This document shows, in pieces, positions 32,387 through 41,453 of a DNA stretch of 64,000 nucleotides. A program made the translations under genes and the position numbers. Under the pieces are notes generated by a model, which saw only the letters and a program-made list of their open reading frames with translations, was not told the DNA's origin and ran no database searches. Each line of letters starts with the position of its first letter. Within the stretch, counting starts at the first letter, position 1. The DNA comes from Flavobacterium ammoniigenes (GTDB lineage Bacteria; Bacteroidota; Bacteroidia; Flavobacteriales; Flavobacteriaceae): NCBI RefSeq assembly GCF_020886055.1, contig NZ_AP025184.1, positions 124,001 to 188,000 on the forward strand, in the 5' to 3' direction.

Positions 32387-33316
32387 ATGAATTTTAAAAC
32401 AAATTATATTCTAATTTTAATTATTGCTGTGTTAGGATTTGCAAACGAAATTTTTGCTCAACAGGATGCACAATACACACAATATATGTATAATCCTATG
32501 AATGTAAATCCTGCATATGCTGGTACTAGAGATGTTTTGAGTATTTTTGGCATGCATAGAACACAATGGGTTGGTTTAGATGGCGCGCCGGTTACCAATA
32601 CATTTTCATTACATTCGCCTATAAAAGAAGGTAAATACGGAATAGGTATCTCTGTAATGTCTGATAAAATCGGACCTATAGATGAGAGCTCTCTTTCAAT
32701 AGATTACGCCTATAAATTAAATTTATCAAATTCAATTCTTTCGTTTGGTTTAAAAGGACATTTTAATCTGTTAAATATAGATTATTCAAAATTAGATATT
32801 TATGACACATCTGACAATCAGTTTATGAATGATGTAGAAAATAAATTTTCTCCAAATATAGGCGCCGGATTATACTGGTACTCTGATCAATATTATGTAG
32901 GATTATCTGTACCTCGTATTTTAGAGACTAAGTATTATAATAATACAAATTTTTCATCTACCGCCAGAGAAAGAATGCATTATTACATAATGGGAGGGTA
33001 TGTTTTTGATTTAAACAATAACATTAAGTTTAAACCTGCAATCTTATCAAAAATTGTTTCAGGAGCACCAGTTCAACTAGATTTGACTGCAAATTTCATG
33101 TTTTATGATAAGTTTATTATTGGAGGTGCTTATAGATTAGATGCTGCTTACAGTTTAATGGCTGGTTTTCAGGTTTCCAATAAGATATTAATTGGTTATG
33201 CTTATGACAAAGAAATATCTAAACTTTCTAATTTCAATTCTGGTTCTCATGAAATTTTCTTGAGATTTGAATTATTCGAAAATTCTACAAATGTATTTAA
33301 CCCAAGATTCTTTTAA
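32387..33316 (+). CDS. PorP/SprF family outer-membrane protein
   Basis: 309 aa. A signal peptide ends near EIFAQ, followed by the family-defining start QDAQYTQYMYNPMNVNPAYA and a beta-barrel body rich in alternating aromatic residues, ending FLRFELFE. PorP/SprF proteins are outer-membrane partners of large type IX secretion substrates that carry the gliding-type sorting domain; SprF is needed for SprB display. The gene starts 8 bp after the adhesin stop and is followed after 11 bp by the OmpA gene, so all three are probably co-transcribed. Confidence 0.92.
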   Translation: MNFKTNYILILIIAVLGFANEIFAQQDAQYTQYMYNPMNVNPAYAGTRDVLSIFGMHRTQWVGLDGAPVTNTFSLHSPIKEGKYGIGISVMSDKIGPIDESSLSIDYAYKLNLSNSILSFGLKGHFNLLNIDYSKLDIYDTSDNQFMNDVENKFSPNIGAGLYWYSDQYYVGLSVPRILETKYYNNTNFSSTARERMHYYIMGGYVFDLNNNIKFKPAILSKIVSGAPVQLDLTANFMFYDKFIIGGAYRLDAAYSLMAGFQVSNKILIGYAYDKEISKLSNFNSGSHEIFLRFELFENSTNVFNPRFF

Positions 33317-33327
33317 AAAACAATTTA

Positions 33328-35235
33328 ATGAAAAAATATTTTGCAATTATATTACTTTTTTTAAGTTTTTGTGCTTTTTCACAAAATAAGGCAAAAGGAA
33401 ATTCTAAATATGATAAACTAGCCTATATAGATGCAATTGAAGTCTATGAGAATGTGGCAAAAAAAGGACTCAAATCAAAAGAATTATTTGAAAAACTTGG
33501 AAACGCATACTATTTTAATGGAATGTTAGACAAGTCTAAAATCTGGTATGATAAACTTTTTGAATTTACAAGTGATATAGATGCAGAATACTATTTTAGA
33601 TATGCCCAATCATTAAAAGCTGTCAGAGATTATGATAAAGCAGACATAATGATGGAACAATTTTTTCAACTAACTAATGATTATAGAGGTGAGTTATACA
33701 TCAAAAATAAGTTATATTTAAAAGAAATTAAAGGAAATCAAGAAAGATATAAAATTGAAAATGCAGGTATTAATTCTTCAGAGTCTGATTATGGTTCCTA
33801 TTTTTTAGGTAATAAAATGTACTTTGTTTCTTCTAGAAAATTTGTAAAAAATACAAATAAACTAGATAGCTGGACAAATCAAAATTTTACTAATCTCATG
33901 TCTGCAGAATTTGATTCAATTGCTAATGTTGTTCATATTGATGAGTTAACAGATGAAATAAATACCAAATACCATGAGTCTTCTTTAATTTTTACGAAAG
34001 ATGGGAAAACCATGTATTTTACAAGAAATAATTATTACAAAAAGAAAATCGGATATAATGAAAAAAAAATAGTCTTATTGAAACTTTATAAAGCTTCATT
34101 AATTAATAATAAATGGGATAAAATAATTGAACTTCCGTTCAATAGTGATGAATATAATATTGCTCATCCAGCACTTAGTAATGATGAAAAGACTATGTAT
34201 TTTGCGTCAGATATGCCAGGTGGTTATGGAGAATCAGACTTGTACAAAATATCAATTAATGATGACGGAACTTTTGGCAAACCAATTAATTTAGGTCCAA
34301 AAATAAATACAAAATCAAGAGAAACATTTCCTTACATAAATAAGAGTGATGAACTATATTTTGCCTCCGATGGTCACGTTGGTTTGGGTGGATTAGATTT
34401 GTTTAAATCTATACCAGATAAGAACGGTGAGTTTACTCTGTTCGAAAATTTAGGTGAACCTGTAAATAGTGAGAAAGATGATTTTGGATTTTCCGAAAGC
34501 CCCTTTGAAAAGATTTTTTTTATTTCCTCTAACAGAAATGGTGGAAAAGGCTACGATGATATTTACAAGTTAATAGAACAAGATAAGCCAGAAGAAATTG
34601 TTCTTGAACAAATTGTAGTAGATGCCAATACAAGAAAACCTCTTGAAAATGTGAAAATTAGCATATATGATTCAAATTATAATTTGATTAATGAGACAGT
34701 AACTGATAACCTAGGGGGATTTAAAACAAGTAAAATTAGAAAAGACAGAGAATACATTATTAAAATAGAGTATCCAGATTATTTTACCTCAGAGAAAAGG
34801 TATAAAGGAAATGACTATGTGGTTAAAGGAGTTTTACCAATCAACCCTAAATTAATTGCAGTTGATTATGGCGATGATTTAATTAAATTGTTGAATCTTA
34901 GTATCTACTTTGATTTAGATAAATATTTTATTAGGCCTGACGCTGAAGTTGAACTAGCAATGCTAATTAAAGTAATGTTAAAATACCCACAGTTAAAAGT
35001 ACATATTAAATCACATACTGACAGCAGACAAAGTGATTCTTATAATTTAAAATTATCTGATTTAAGAGCAAAAGCTACTAGAAATTATATGATTAAAAAG
35101 GGAGTTCCTAAAGATAGAATATCTGCTAAAGGATACGGTGAAACTGAGTTGTTAAACAAATGTTCGAATGGGGTTCCATGTTCAAAGGAAGAACACCAAC
35201 TAAATAGAAGAAGTGAGTTTATTATTATTAAATAA
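33328..35235 (+). CDS. OmpA-family protein with TPR, PD40 and carboxypeptidase-regulatory-like domains
   Basis: 635 aa, exported (signal peptide 1-18 ending CAFSQ). The domain order is TPR-like helices (about 25-130), WD40-like/PD40 beta-propeller repeats (about 145-420; TMYFTRNN, TMYFASDMPGG, ELYFASDGHVG), a carboxypeptidase-regulatory-like Ig fold (about 430-500), and a C-terminal OmpA peptidoglycan-binding domain with KSHTDSRQSDSYNLKLSDLR. This architecture is that of PorE-like/SprF-linked proteins that tie type IX machinery to peptidoglycan. It is the third gene of the adhesin locus. Confidence 0.9.
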   Translation: MKKYFAIILLFLSFCAFSQNKAKGNSKYDKLAYIDAIEVYENVAKKGLKSKELFEKLGNAYYFNGMLDKSKIWYDKLFEFTSDIDAEYYFRYAQSLKAVRDYDKADIMMEQFFQLTNDYRGELYIKNKLYLKEIKGNQERYKIENAGINSSESDYGSYFLGNKMYFVSSRKFVKNTNKLDSWTNQNFTNLMSAEFDSIANVVHIDELTDEINTKYHESSLIFTKDGKTMYFTRNNYYKKKIGYNEKKIVLLKLYKASLINNKWDKIIELPFNSDEYNIAHPALSNDEKTMYFASDMPGGYGESDLYKISINDDGTFGKPINLGPKINTKSRETFPYINKSDELYFASDGHVGLGGLDLFKSIPDKNGEFTLFENLGEPVNSEKDDFGFSESPFEKIFFISSNRNGGKGYDDIYKLIEQDKPEEIVLEQIVVDANTRKPLENVKISIYDSNYNLINETVTDNLGGFKTSKIRKDREYIIKIEYPDYFTSEKRYKGNDYVVKGVLPINPKLIAVDYGDDLIKLLNLSIYFDLDKYFIRPDAEVELAMLIKVMLKYPQLKVHIKSHTDSRQSDSYNLKLSDLRAKATRNYMIKKGVPKDRISAKGYGETELLNKCSNGVPCSKEEHQLNRRSEFIIIK

Positions 35236-35520
35236 TGAATTGTTTTTTAAACTTATGTTTAAGTAATTCTAATAATTTAATAGCCAAATTAATAAGGATT
35301 TATTGCCCCCTCCTTTTTAATTTTGGCTTTTATTTTTTGTACATAATATTTAATTGAATTAAAAAATATTTTTTTGGTTTTATCCAATTGTCTATTTCAA
35401 TTTATAAAAATCAATTATCATTTTATCTATATTAAATTTTATTTCAAAATAGTATTCAAATATAAATGTCCAATTAATTATTTTAATTTATTTAAAGGCG
35501 TTTGTATATATTATATATAG

Positions 35521-35549
35521 TAAAGGAGAGGCTATTAGCCTCTCCTTTA
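35521..35549. terminator. Strong hairpin downstream of the surface operon
   Basis: A 13-bp stem (35521-35533 with 35537-35549) and a 3-nt loop ATT. The core AAAGGAGAGGC pairs with GCCTCTCCTTT. No long T-run follows, but it lies 286 bp past the OmpA stop and is the only strong hairpin there. The arms resemble the hairpin in the IS1 element. The rest of 35236-35819 is AT-rich without genes. Confidence 0.5.
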
Positions 35550-35819
35550 AATCAATAATTAATTAACCAACATTAGTATAAAAAAATTTAATTTATACTA
35601 ATTTTTAAATCAAACAATTCATGATGACAAACAAAACTGTTTAATTCTACTTCCAAATATTTATTAAATAAATCCGTTTATTTTAGATATACTAATTTTA
35701 AGAATTCAAAAACAATTATGCTACGGAAATTTTATAAGAAAAAATTATGTTAATAATATAAGCTTATTTATAAATTAATTTCCAAAAAAACAGTATTAAC
35801 AAAATTTAAATATTTCTTC

Positions 35820-36137
35820 TTATAAATTATAAACTAATGACTCTTCATTTATCAATTTAATTAAAATACTTGTGGCTACATTGCCAAAACCTCTATACTG
35901 TTTTATTTTTAAAACCTCTATTTTTTTTAAATCATCAATTGTAAATTCCGACTTATTTTCAGCATAAACGTCTTTAAAATAATATTTTATTGCTTTTATT
36001 GCATCAGATCGAAAAAATCTATCAAGAGGTATTGCTTTATTTTTTTGCATTCTGATATTGAATAAACAAAATATTTTTTCTTTAAAATATTGTTTGTTAT
36101 ATATAATTTTAAATAAAAATTGTTGGGTAAGGCTCAT
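35820..36137 (-). CDS. Small hypothetical protein with RpoA-CTD/HhH-like C-terminus
   Basis: 105 aa as read from 36137; a start at residue 30 (MQKNK) would also give a plausible 76-aa form. The C-terminal part FTIDDLKKIEVLKIKQYRGF with GNVATSILIKLI resembles the helix-hairpin-helix fold of the RNA polymerase alpha C-terminal domain, a short DNA-contacting module. It stands alone in gene-poor DNA. I do not know a function. Confidence 0.5.
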   Translation of the reverse strand: MSLTQQFLFKIIYNKQYFKEKIFCLFNIRMQKNKAIPLDRFFRSDAIKAIKYYFKDVYAENKSEFTIDDLKKIEVLKIKQYRGFGNVATSILIKLINEESLVYNL

Positions 36138-36178
36138 AAATAAGTTTGGGATAATTATAATATAATTCTTGAAATATA

Positions 36179-36279
36179 AAATTTTGGATTATAGACCTTC
36201 ACCCCTTAAGTCCGGTCTGCAAGCCCCACACACGCTAATTTCAAAAAAAAGAAGAATTGAAATTAATAATCCAAAATTT
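36179..36279. other. Compact three-stem palindromic element (possible structured RNA or mini-element)
   Basis: Outer stem: 14 perfect bp (36179-36192 with 36266-36279, AAATTTTGGATTAT). Directly inside its left arm is AGACC/GGTCT (36193-36197 with 36214-36218). Directly inside its right arm is TAATTTCAA/TTGAAATTA (36236-36244 with 36257-36265). The inner stems abut the outer stem without gaps, giving a three-way junction. The unpaired linker GCAAGCCCCACACACGC is GC-rich in a very AT-rich setting. Neither strand encodes a protein here. Confidence 0.55.
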
Positions 36280-37501
36280 ATTTATGATATAAATTAAATT
36301 TAATTTAATAAGTATTATTAATACTAAAGAATTAAATTGGGGGCAATGATTAATTCTTTTGCATAATTTTATTATACAAATATCTCTATTTGATTCGTAA
36401 GCAGGTTGTGGTAATAAATAAATCTACTATCTTGTGTATTAAAGTTGCTATTGCGTGTAATAAATGGGATTTAAGTTACTTAATTATTTACTTCTATTAC
36501 ATTTACTTAACTTGCAATATTTGGAATAGTCTTTATGTTATTTTTTAAGCTACTTTAATGTCGTATTACAAGAATTTACAACCCTATTATTATATTTCAA
36601 GTATAAATTTTATGAAGTTCGACAATACCAGAACATACAGTCTCAATTAAGATATTTTAATACCTAATTGATAAATTTTGAAGATATCCCATCATTTAGA
36701 GAAGAATTATATTTGAACGTCTTGTAGATTTTTACCCAGCTATTTTTTTTATATTAAAAGGTAATTATTGTTTAATTTTGCTCCTATTTAAATTAATTTA
36801 TATAAGCTGTCCGATATTATTTTTTTATAATTTTTTTTAACCACATTAATACAATGTGAAAATTTTACAAAACATAGTGTTTTTAAGTTGTATGGATATG
36901 TTTTTTTTAAACTAGAACCAAAAGAAATCTCTATAAAAACATAGTGCGATAAATCGTTGAAAAACGATTGTGATCTTAAAGGAATAATTATTTGTTTGTA
37001 ATGACTTTAATTATTTCCATTTTAGAAATTAATTCTTTAGGTAATCTAAAGAAATAATTTTAGCCTTTCTTTTTATCACTTTACTAATTCTTTATATATT
37101 GAATTGCTTATTTAATATTTTAAGAAGTAGAAACAAACATAACTTAATCTAATCGTTCAAAGTATAGTTTTTGTGTATCTATTGAATATAATTTTTGTTC
37201 TCATTAAGGTTTGCTTTACAATTGTTAGTTTATAAAGCATTTTAATTAGTACAAACTTTATTTGTTTTCAATTTCAAATAATTAAATAGGATCAATTCTA
37301 TTTATATAGAATAACAATAATCATTGTTTATTTTGAGATTTGGTATCTTGAAGAGGTTTGGAATAGAGTTTGGGAAAATAATTAGTATTATCTTTCACTA
37401 AGCAAAATTCTTTTTTTCTTTAATTGTTGTTTATTGTTTTAGGATAATGAATCTAATTTTTTTAATAGTCAGAACAAACAATAATTGAATTAAATATTTG
37501 T
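36280..37501. other. Gene-poor AT-rich region
   Basis: About 1.2 kb with no ORF that looks real on either strand and no clear repeats. Long A/T runs dominate. It may be the decayed remainder of earlier insertions; nothing specific can be named. Confidence 0.6.
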
Positions 37502-37894
37502 TTAGTTTTTTTCAACGTACTTATAAAATACAATTACATCTTCTTCAATATCATATCTATAGTAAATGTCTTTTATTCTTCGTAATGATCGATACAGTTT
37601 TTCATTCGGGAGGTATTGTTTTATATCCATGTAAATATTTCTATTAAAGCCAATTGCTTTTGCTACTTTGGCATCAACCTTGTATATTTTATGTAGGATG
37701 AAATTATCAGCGATTTCATAATTTATCTTTAGTTCTTTTTCCAATTCATAGATTTCTAGATTTTTTTCTCTATCCCACAAATAATGGCATCTGTTTTTGC
37801 AACTGGTAGTGCAAAATAGTTTCTTTGGATTTTCGAAGTATTGAATAATCGATTCACATTCTGGGTTCAAACAGTTTCTTTCTTTTCTAATCAT
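37502..37894 (-). CDS. Hypothetical protein with N-terminal Cys-rich zinc-binding element
   Basis: 130 aa. The first 36 residues hold a likely zinc knuckle: CLNPEC (8-13), then FCTTSCKNRCH (27-37). The remainder is charged and alpha-helical, with GFNRNIYMDIKQYLPNE near 83-99. Such small zinc-ribbon proteins are common next to mobile DNA in Flavobacterium. It diverges from the 318-aa gene 73 bp away. I cannot name a function. Confidence 0.6.
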   Translation of the reverse strand: MIRKERNCLNPECESIIQYFENPKKLFCTTSCKNRCHYLWDREKNLEIYELEKELKINYEIADNFILHKIYKVDAKVAKAIGFNRNIYMDIKQYLPNEKLYRSLRRIKDIYYRYDIEEDVIVFYKYVEKN

Positions 37895-37967
37895 TTTTAT
37901 TTAATTTTGTATTTATTTGCAAATTTAATATTTTTTATATTACATTTGTGTAACAAAATAAAACAAA

Positions 37968-38924
37968 ATGATATCTATTCTCGAATATTACCCATTACTA
38001 ACAGAAAAGAAAATTCCTTTAAAACCATTAGACATAAATCCTAGGGTGTATTTCAATTGGAAACAAGAAGGTTTGTTAAACGAAAAAGCTCTTGATGCAA
38101 ATGAGGAAAAAATAGATGTTCAAAGAAGAAAAGTATTTCTAAATGTATTTGATGCACTATGGGTACTTATCATTAAAGAACTAAGAAATTTAAACATTGA
38201 TTTAAAAACAATTCTAGAGTTAAAAAAGTTTCTATTTTCAATTGTACAAATGGATTTTGAAAAAGTAGGATCGCCTTCATTTGATGAACTTATTGCTTCT
38301 TTTTTAGAAACGATTCCTTTGGAGTTTCATAATGATTTTAAAGCGCAATTTTCTAAAGAAAACATGCCTTTTCTATTAAATAAAGTTACTGATGAGGAAT
38401 CAATTATTGCTTTTACATACATTGGCAGTTTACTGACCAATGTTTTGGCATTGAAAAAAGCGGTTTCGATTGTTATTATAAAAGAAACTAAAACATCTGA
38501 ATTGGATTTCTTAATTGCTGAAAACAATAATAATGCATCAGTTGAAGAAAAAAATCAACTATATGAACAATATGCTACGCATTTTTCAAATCATACTCTA
38601 ATTAACCTTCCGATTTTGCCACTGGTAAGTAGATTATTTGAAGAGGAAAATTTTGAAAAGTATTGTATTTCCTTTGGATTGTTTAACTCACATGAAAAAA
38701 AATTGTTAAAAGCATTACATGATGCAAGTTGTAAAAAAATTTCAATTATTAAATACGATTCTGACCGTATTACTTTTGACTTTACAAAAGAAATCGATAT
38801 AAAAGGAGACCATGCAAAAGAAATAAGAAAGATACTTGGTTTAAAACAATATGAGAAAGTAGAACTAACCTACCGAAACGATAAACATTTAGTGATTAAA
38901 AATACGCAAAGAGAAAATAATTAA
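37968..38924 (+). CDS. MerR-like HTH domain protein of unknown function
   Basis: 318 aa. The start (YYPLLTEKKIPLKPLDI, then NPRVYFNWKQEGLL) followed by RRKVFLNVFDALWVLIIKEL and LNIDLKTILELKKFLF resembles the winged helix and dimer helix of MerR-type regulators. The C-terminal ~150 residues are not recognised. It lies 86 bp upstream of a tiny ORF coupled to a serine recombinase, so it may regulate that element. It could equally be a resident gene. Confidence 0.6.
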   Translation: MISILEYYPLLTEKKIPLKPLDINPRVYFNWKQEGLLNEKALDANEEKIDVQRRKVFLNVFDALWVLIIKELRNLNIDLKTILELKKFLFSIVQMDFEKVGSPSFDELIASFLETIPLEFHNDFKAQFSKENMPFLLNKVTDEESIIAFTYIGSLLTNVLALKKAVSIVIIKETKTSELDFLIAENNNNASVEEKNQLYEQYATHFSNHTLINLPILPLVSRLFEEENFEKYCISFGLFNSHEKKLLKALHDASCKKISIIKYDSDRITFDFTKEIDIKGDHAKEIRKILGLKQYEKVELTYRNDKHLVIKNTQRENN

Positions 38925-39010
38925 AATAAATACGTCCTAGGTATCCCCTAGCACATAATCGACTTATAACAAAAACAAGTATGTCCTACTTCTTTTTGCC
39001 TTAGAGTCAA

Positions 39011-39154
39011 ATGGACATAGAAAAAGCCAAACAAATTGTAAATAAAAACAGAGACAAAAAATTAACAGAACAACAAATTAAAGAAGTACTTGCACTAGCA
39101 GAGATGCTAGCAAGTTGTAATATTAACAATTTTAAAACAGCCAACCAAAAATGA
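39011..39154 (+). CDS. Small 47-aa ORF coupled to the serine recombinase
   Basis: A 47-codon ORF (starting MDIEKAKQIVNKN, ending FKTANQK) whose stop overlaps the recombinase start as ATGA (39151-39154). It is helical and charged, with KLTEQQIKEVLALAEMLA. The overlap argues that it is translated and that its translation feeds the recombinase. It could be a recombination directionality or regulatory peptide; no family is recognised. Confidence 0.55.
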   Translation: MDIEKAKQIVNKNRDKKLTEQQIKEVLALAEMLASCNINNFKTANQK

Positions 39155-40704
39155 AAAATGTTATACTTTACGTGCGAGTGTCCACTGATGAGCAAGCAGG
39201 AAGAGGGTATTCGCTCAGAGACCAAGAGCAAAAGTTGCTTAATTATTGTCAAAACAATAATTTAAACGTGCTGCATATTTTCAGGGAAGACTACTCAGCC
39301 AAAACGTTCAAACGACCTGAGTTTAAGAAATTGTTAGAGTACTGCAAAAAAAACAAAAAGGACGTACATCAACTGATTTTCATCAAATGGGACAGATTCT
39401 CTAGAAACACAGCTGAATCCTATCAAATGATTGGTATATTCAATCAATTAGCCATTCAAGTAAATGCTATTGAACAACCTTTGGATTTAACCATTCCAGA
39501 GCAAGGATTGATGCTAGCGGTATATCTTTCGATGCCAGAGGTAGAAAATCAACGTCGCTCACTGAATGTTATATCAGGAATGCGAAGAGCTTTCAAAGAA
39601 GGACGATATGTTGGAAGTGCTCCCAAAGGGTATGATAACGGAAAAGATGCTGTTAAAAAGCCTCTTTTGATTCCCAATGATGATGCTAAATACATTCAGG
39701 AAGCCTTTGAGATGATGGCAACAGGAAATTATCAACGTAATGAGGTATTTTTCAAATTAAAATATAAAGGTTTTCAATCCAGTAAATCTGTCTTTGCAAA
39801 CATTTTAAACAATCATTTGTACTATGGAGGAGTGTTTATAAAAGCCTATAAAGACGAAAAGGAAACCATTGTAGAAGGAATTCACGAACCTATTATCACC
39901 AAAGCATTATTTGATAAAGTACAGCAAGTGATGTACAAAAGAAAAAATGGAATTAAGAAAGTTCCTAAAGCACACAATGAGAATTTTCCTTTAAAAGGAT
40001 TTTTGTTATGTCCTATTTGCAACAAACAAATGACTGCTAGTAAATCCAAGGGAAGAACACAGTACTACAACTATTATCATTGCATAAGCCCATGTAAGGG
40101 AAGATATACTTCAGAAGAAGTACATCAACAAGTAAATGACTTTTTAGGGGATTTGTCATTTGATAAGCAATTCCAAGAATTGTATTTTGAAATCATCAAA
40201 GAGAAATTAACAGAAGATACCAAGCAAAAAGCATTAGGAGCCAAGCACTATGAAAATCTAAACTCAATTGAGGATAAATTAATTAAGCTTCAAGATTTGT
40301 ACATTGATGGTGATATGGATAAAGCAAGTTATGAATCCGCAAAACAACGTTACGAAAATATACGAGCAGAACTCAAATCCAAAGAAAGTACTTCGGAGGA
40401 CAGTAAACAGCTAGTTGAATTGTACAATAGAGCCACTAAAAAATTCATAGGTATTGATATTCAATACAATAAATCTAATCTGGAGCAAAAAAGAAAGATA
40501 ATTGGTTCGATATTTGAAAAAAATATTCAATTCGAAAATAAAAAAGTTCGAACCGCTAGTTTGAATCCAATCTTAAATGAAATAGCCAGTATTAACAAGG
40601 GATTAGAAGGGATAAAAAAAAAGGATTTAACTAAAAAATTAGTTAAATCCTCTATGGTGACCGCGGCAGGGTTCGAACCTGCAACCCTCAGAGCCGAAAT
40701 CTGA
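39151..40704 (+). CDS. Large serine recombinase (resolvase-invertase N-terminus)
   Basis: 517 aa as an open frame. The N-terminal resolvase domain has nucleophile S11 in YVRVSTDEQ, plus KWDRFSRN and SMPEVENQRRS. A recombinase domain follows (about 165-270, GSAPKGYDNG), then a zinc ribbon (CPICNKQM near 287 with C..C near 310-315) and a coiled-coil. This is the usual order for large serine integrases. The last ~27 codons are read through the terminator and body of the minus-strand tRNA-Arg gene (tail MVTAAGFEPAT), so the natural C-terminus was probably lost or replaced at integration. It is likely the integrase of a small island placed beside the tRNA. Confidence 0.88.
   Translation: MKNVILYVRVSTDEQAGRGYSLRDQEQKLLNYCQNNNLNVLHIFREDYSAKTFKRPEFKKLLEYCKKNKKDVHQLIFIKWDRFSRNTAESYQMIGIFNQLAIQVNAIEQPLDLTIPEQGLMLAVYLSMPEVENQRRSLNVISGMRRAFKEGRYVGSAPKGYDNGKDAVKKPLLIPNDDAKYIQEAFEMMATGNYQRNEVFFKLKYKGFQSSKSVFANILNNHLYYGGVFIKAYKDEKETIVEGIHEPIITKALFDKVQQVMYKRKNGIKKVPKAHNENFPLKGFLLCPICNKQMTASKSKGRTQYYNYYHCISPCKGRYTSEEVHQQVNDFLGDLSFDKQFQELYFEIIKEKLTEDTKQKALGAKHYENLNSIEDKLIKLQDLYIDGDMDKASYESAKQRYENIRAELKSKESTSEDSKQLVELYNRATKKFIGIDIQYNKSNLEQKRKIIGSIFEKNIQFENKKVRTASLNPILNEIASINKGLEGIKKKDLTKKLVKSSMVTAAGFEPATLRAEI
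40612..40650 (-). terminator. Rho-independent terminator of tRNA-Arg
   Basis: On the minus strand, a perfect 12-bp stem (40650-40639 with 40634-40623; GGATTTAACTAA) with a 4-nt loop is followed by nine T. It begins 5 nt after the tRNA 3' end. The recombinase ORF crosses it on the other strand. Confidence 0.85.
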
Positions 40705-40731
40705 TATTCTATCCAGTTGAACTACGCAGTC
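40655..40731 (-). tRNA. tRNA-Arg (anticodon TCG)
   Basis: A 77-nt cloverleaf with encoded CCA. The acceptor GACTGCG pairs with CGCGGTC (one G-U), and the discriminator is A. The anticodon stem is TCAGA/TCTGA with loop TTTCGGC, giving anticodon TCG at 40697-40695. The T arm contains GGTTCGAACCC. A perfect terminator follows. Its 3' end overlaps the recombinase ORF on the opposite strand. Confidence 0.95.
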
Positions 40732-40797
40732 AGGGTATTAACGATATTCGCTTCGTTCCGTTCGGATTCGCCTCGGATCGAATTACGAATTACGAAA

Positions 40798-41247
40798 TTA
40801 AGATAATAATTTTTTGACAATAGTCGAGATGGTTTTACCATCAGCTTTTCCAGCTAATTCAGCAGAAGCTAAGCCCATCACTTTACCCATAGCTGCCATG
40901 CCTGAAGCACCATTATCTGCAATAATTTTAGCGACTACAGCTGCTACTTCCTCTTCTGATAATTGAGCAGGTAAGAATTTTTCAATTACAGCTGCTTGTA
41001 ACAATTCCGGCTCGGCTAAATCAGGACGCCCTTGTTCGGTGTAGATATTGGCACTGTCTTTACGTTGTTTTACCAAACGTTGTAACAATTTAATTTCTTC
41101 GTCGGCACTGATTTCTTCTTTGGCACCAGTTTCAGTTTGTGCTAAAAGCAAAGCTGATTTCACGGCACGTAATGATTCTAAAGCAACAGTATCTTTGGCT
41201 CTCATGGCGTTTTTAATTTCGTCCATGATTTGTGTAGCTAAACTCAT
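40798..41247 (-). CDS. yqeY: GatB/YqeY domain protein
   Basis: 149 aa, the usual length for stand-alone YqeY. The start MSLATQIMDEIKNAMRAKD, the middle EEEVAAVVAKIIADNGASGM and the end AELAGKADGKTISTIVKKLL follow the family closely. The helical domain resembles the tail of GatB amidotransferases and is thought to touch tRNA. Its exact role is unsettled. It follows ftsZ on the same strand but is separated by a terminator, so it is likely transcribed on its own. Confidence 0.93.
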   Translation of the reverse strand: MSLATQIMDEIKNAMRAKDTVALESLRAVKSALLLAQTETGAKEEISADEEIKLLQRLVKQRKDSANIYTEQGRPDLAEPELLQAAVIEKFLPAQLSEEEVAAVVAKIIADNGASGMAAMGKVMGLASAELAGKADGKTISTIVKKLLS

Positions 41248-41397
41248 ATTTTCTATTTTTTTGTGTTTGATTTTTGTATGCCAGATTGTAATAAAGCAAA
41301 AAAGCTATTGACTATTGCTGGACTAAGGTTCGCAAATTTAGAACAATTTACCCGAACTAACAAAAGATAGATTGCTGCGGAATTTGGGTAAAAAAAT

Positions 41398-41424
41398 AAC
41401 CCGAAAATCAATAAATTTCGGGTT
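41398..41424 (-). terminator. Terminator after the division cluster
   Basis: A perfect 9-bp stem AACCCGAAA (41398-41406) with TTTCGGGTT (41416-41424), 30 bp past the ftsZ stop. It is followed on the minus strand by a T-rich run (ATTTTTTT). It closes the long mraZ-ftsZ run. Confidence 0.8.
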
Positions 41425-41453
41425 AGTCTTGGTTTTGGTTAGTGGGTATGTTT

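Noticed and set aside
37841..38044. 67-aa plus-strand ORF between the zinc-knuckle and MerR-like genes
   Set aside because: It overlaps the starts of both divergent genes in another frame and has no recognisable features.
40640..40704. C-terminal residues of the serine recombinase as a real domain
   Set aside because: They are the antisense translation of the tRNA terminator and tRNA-Arg and not conserved protein sequence.
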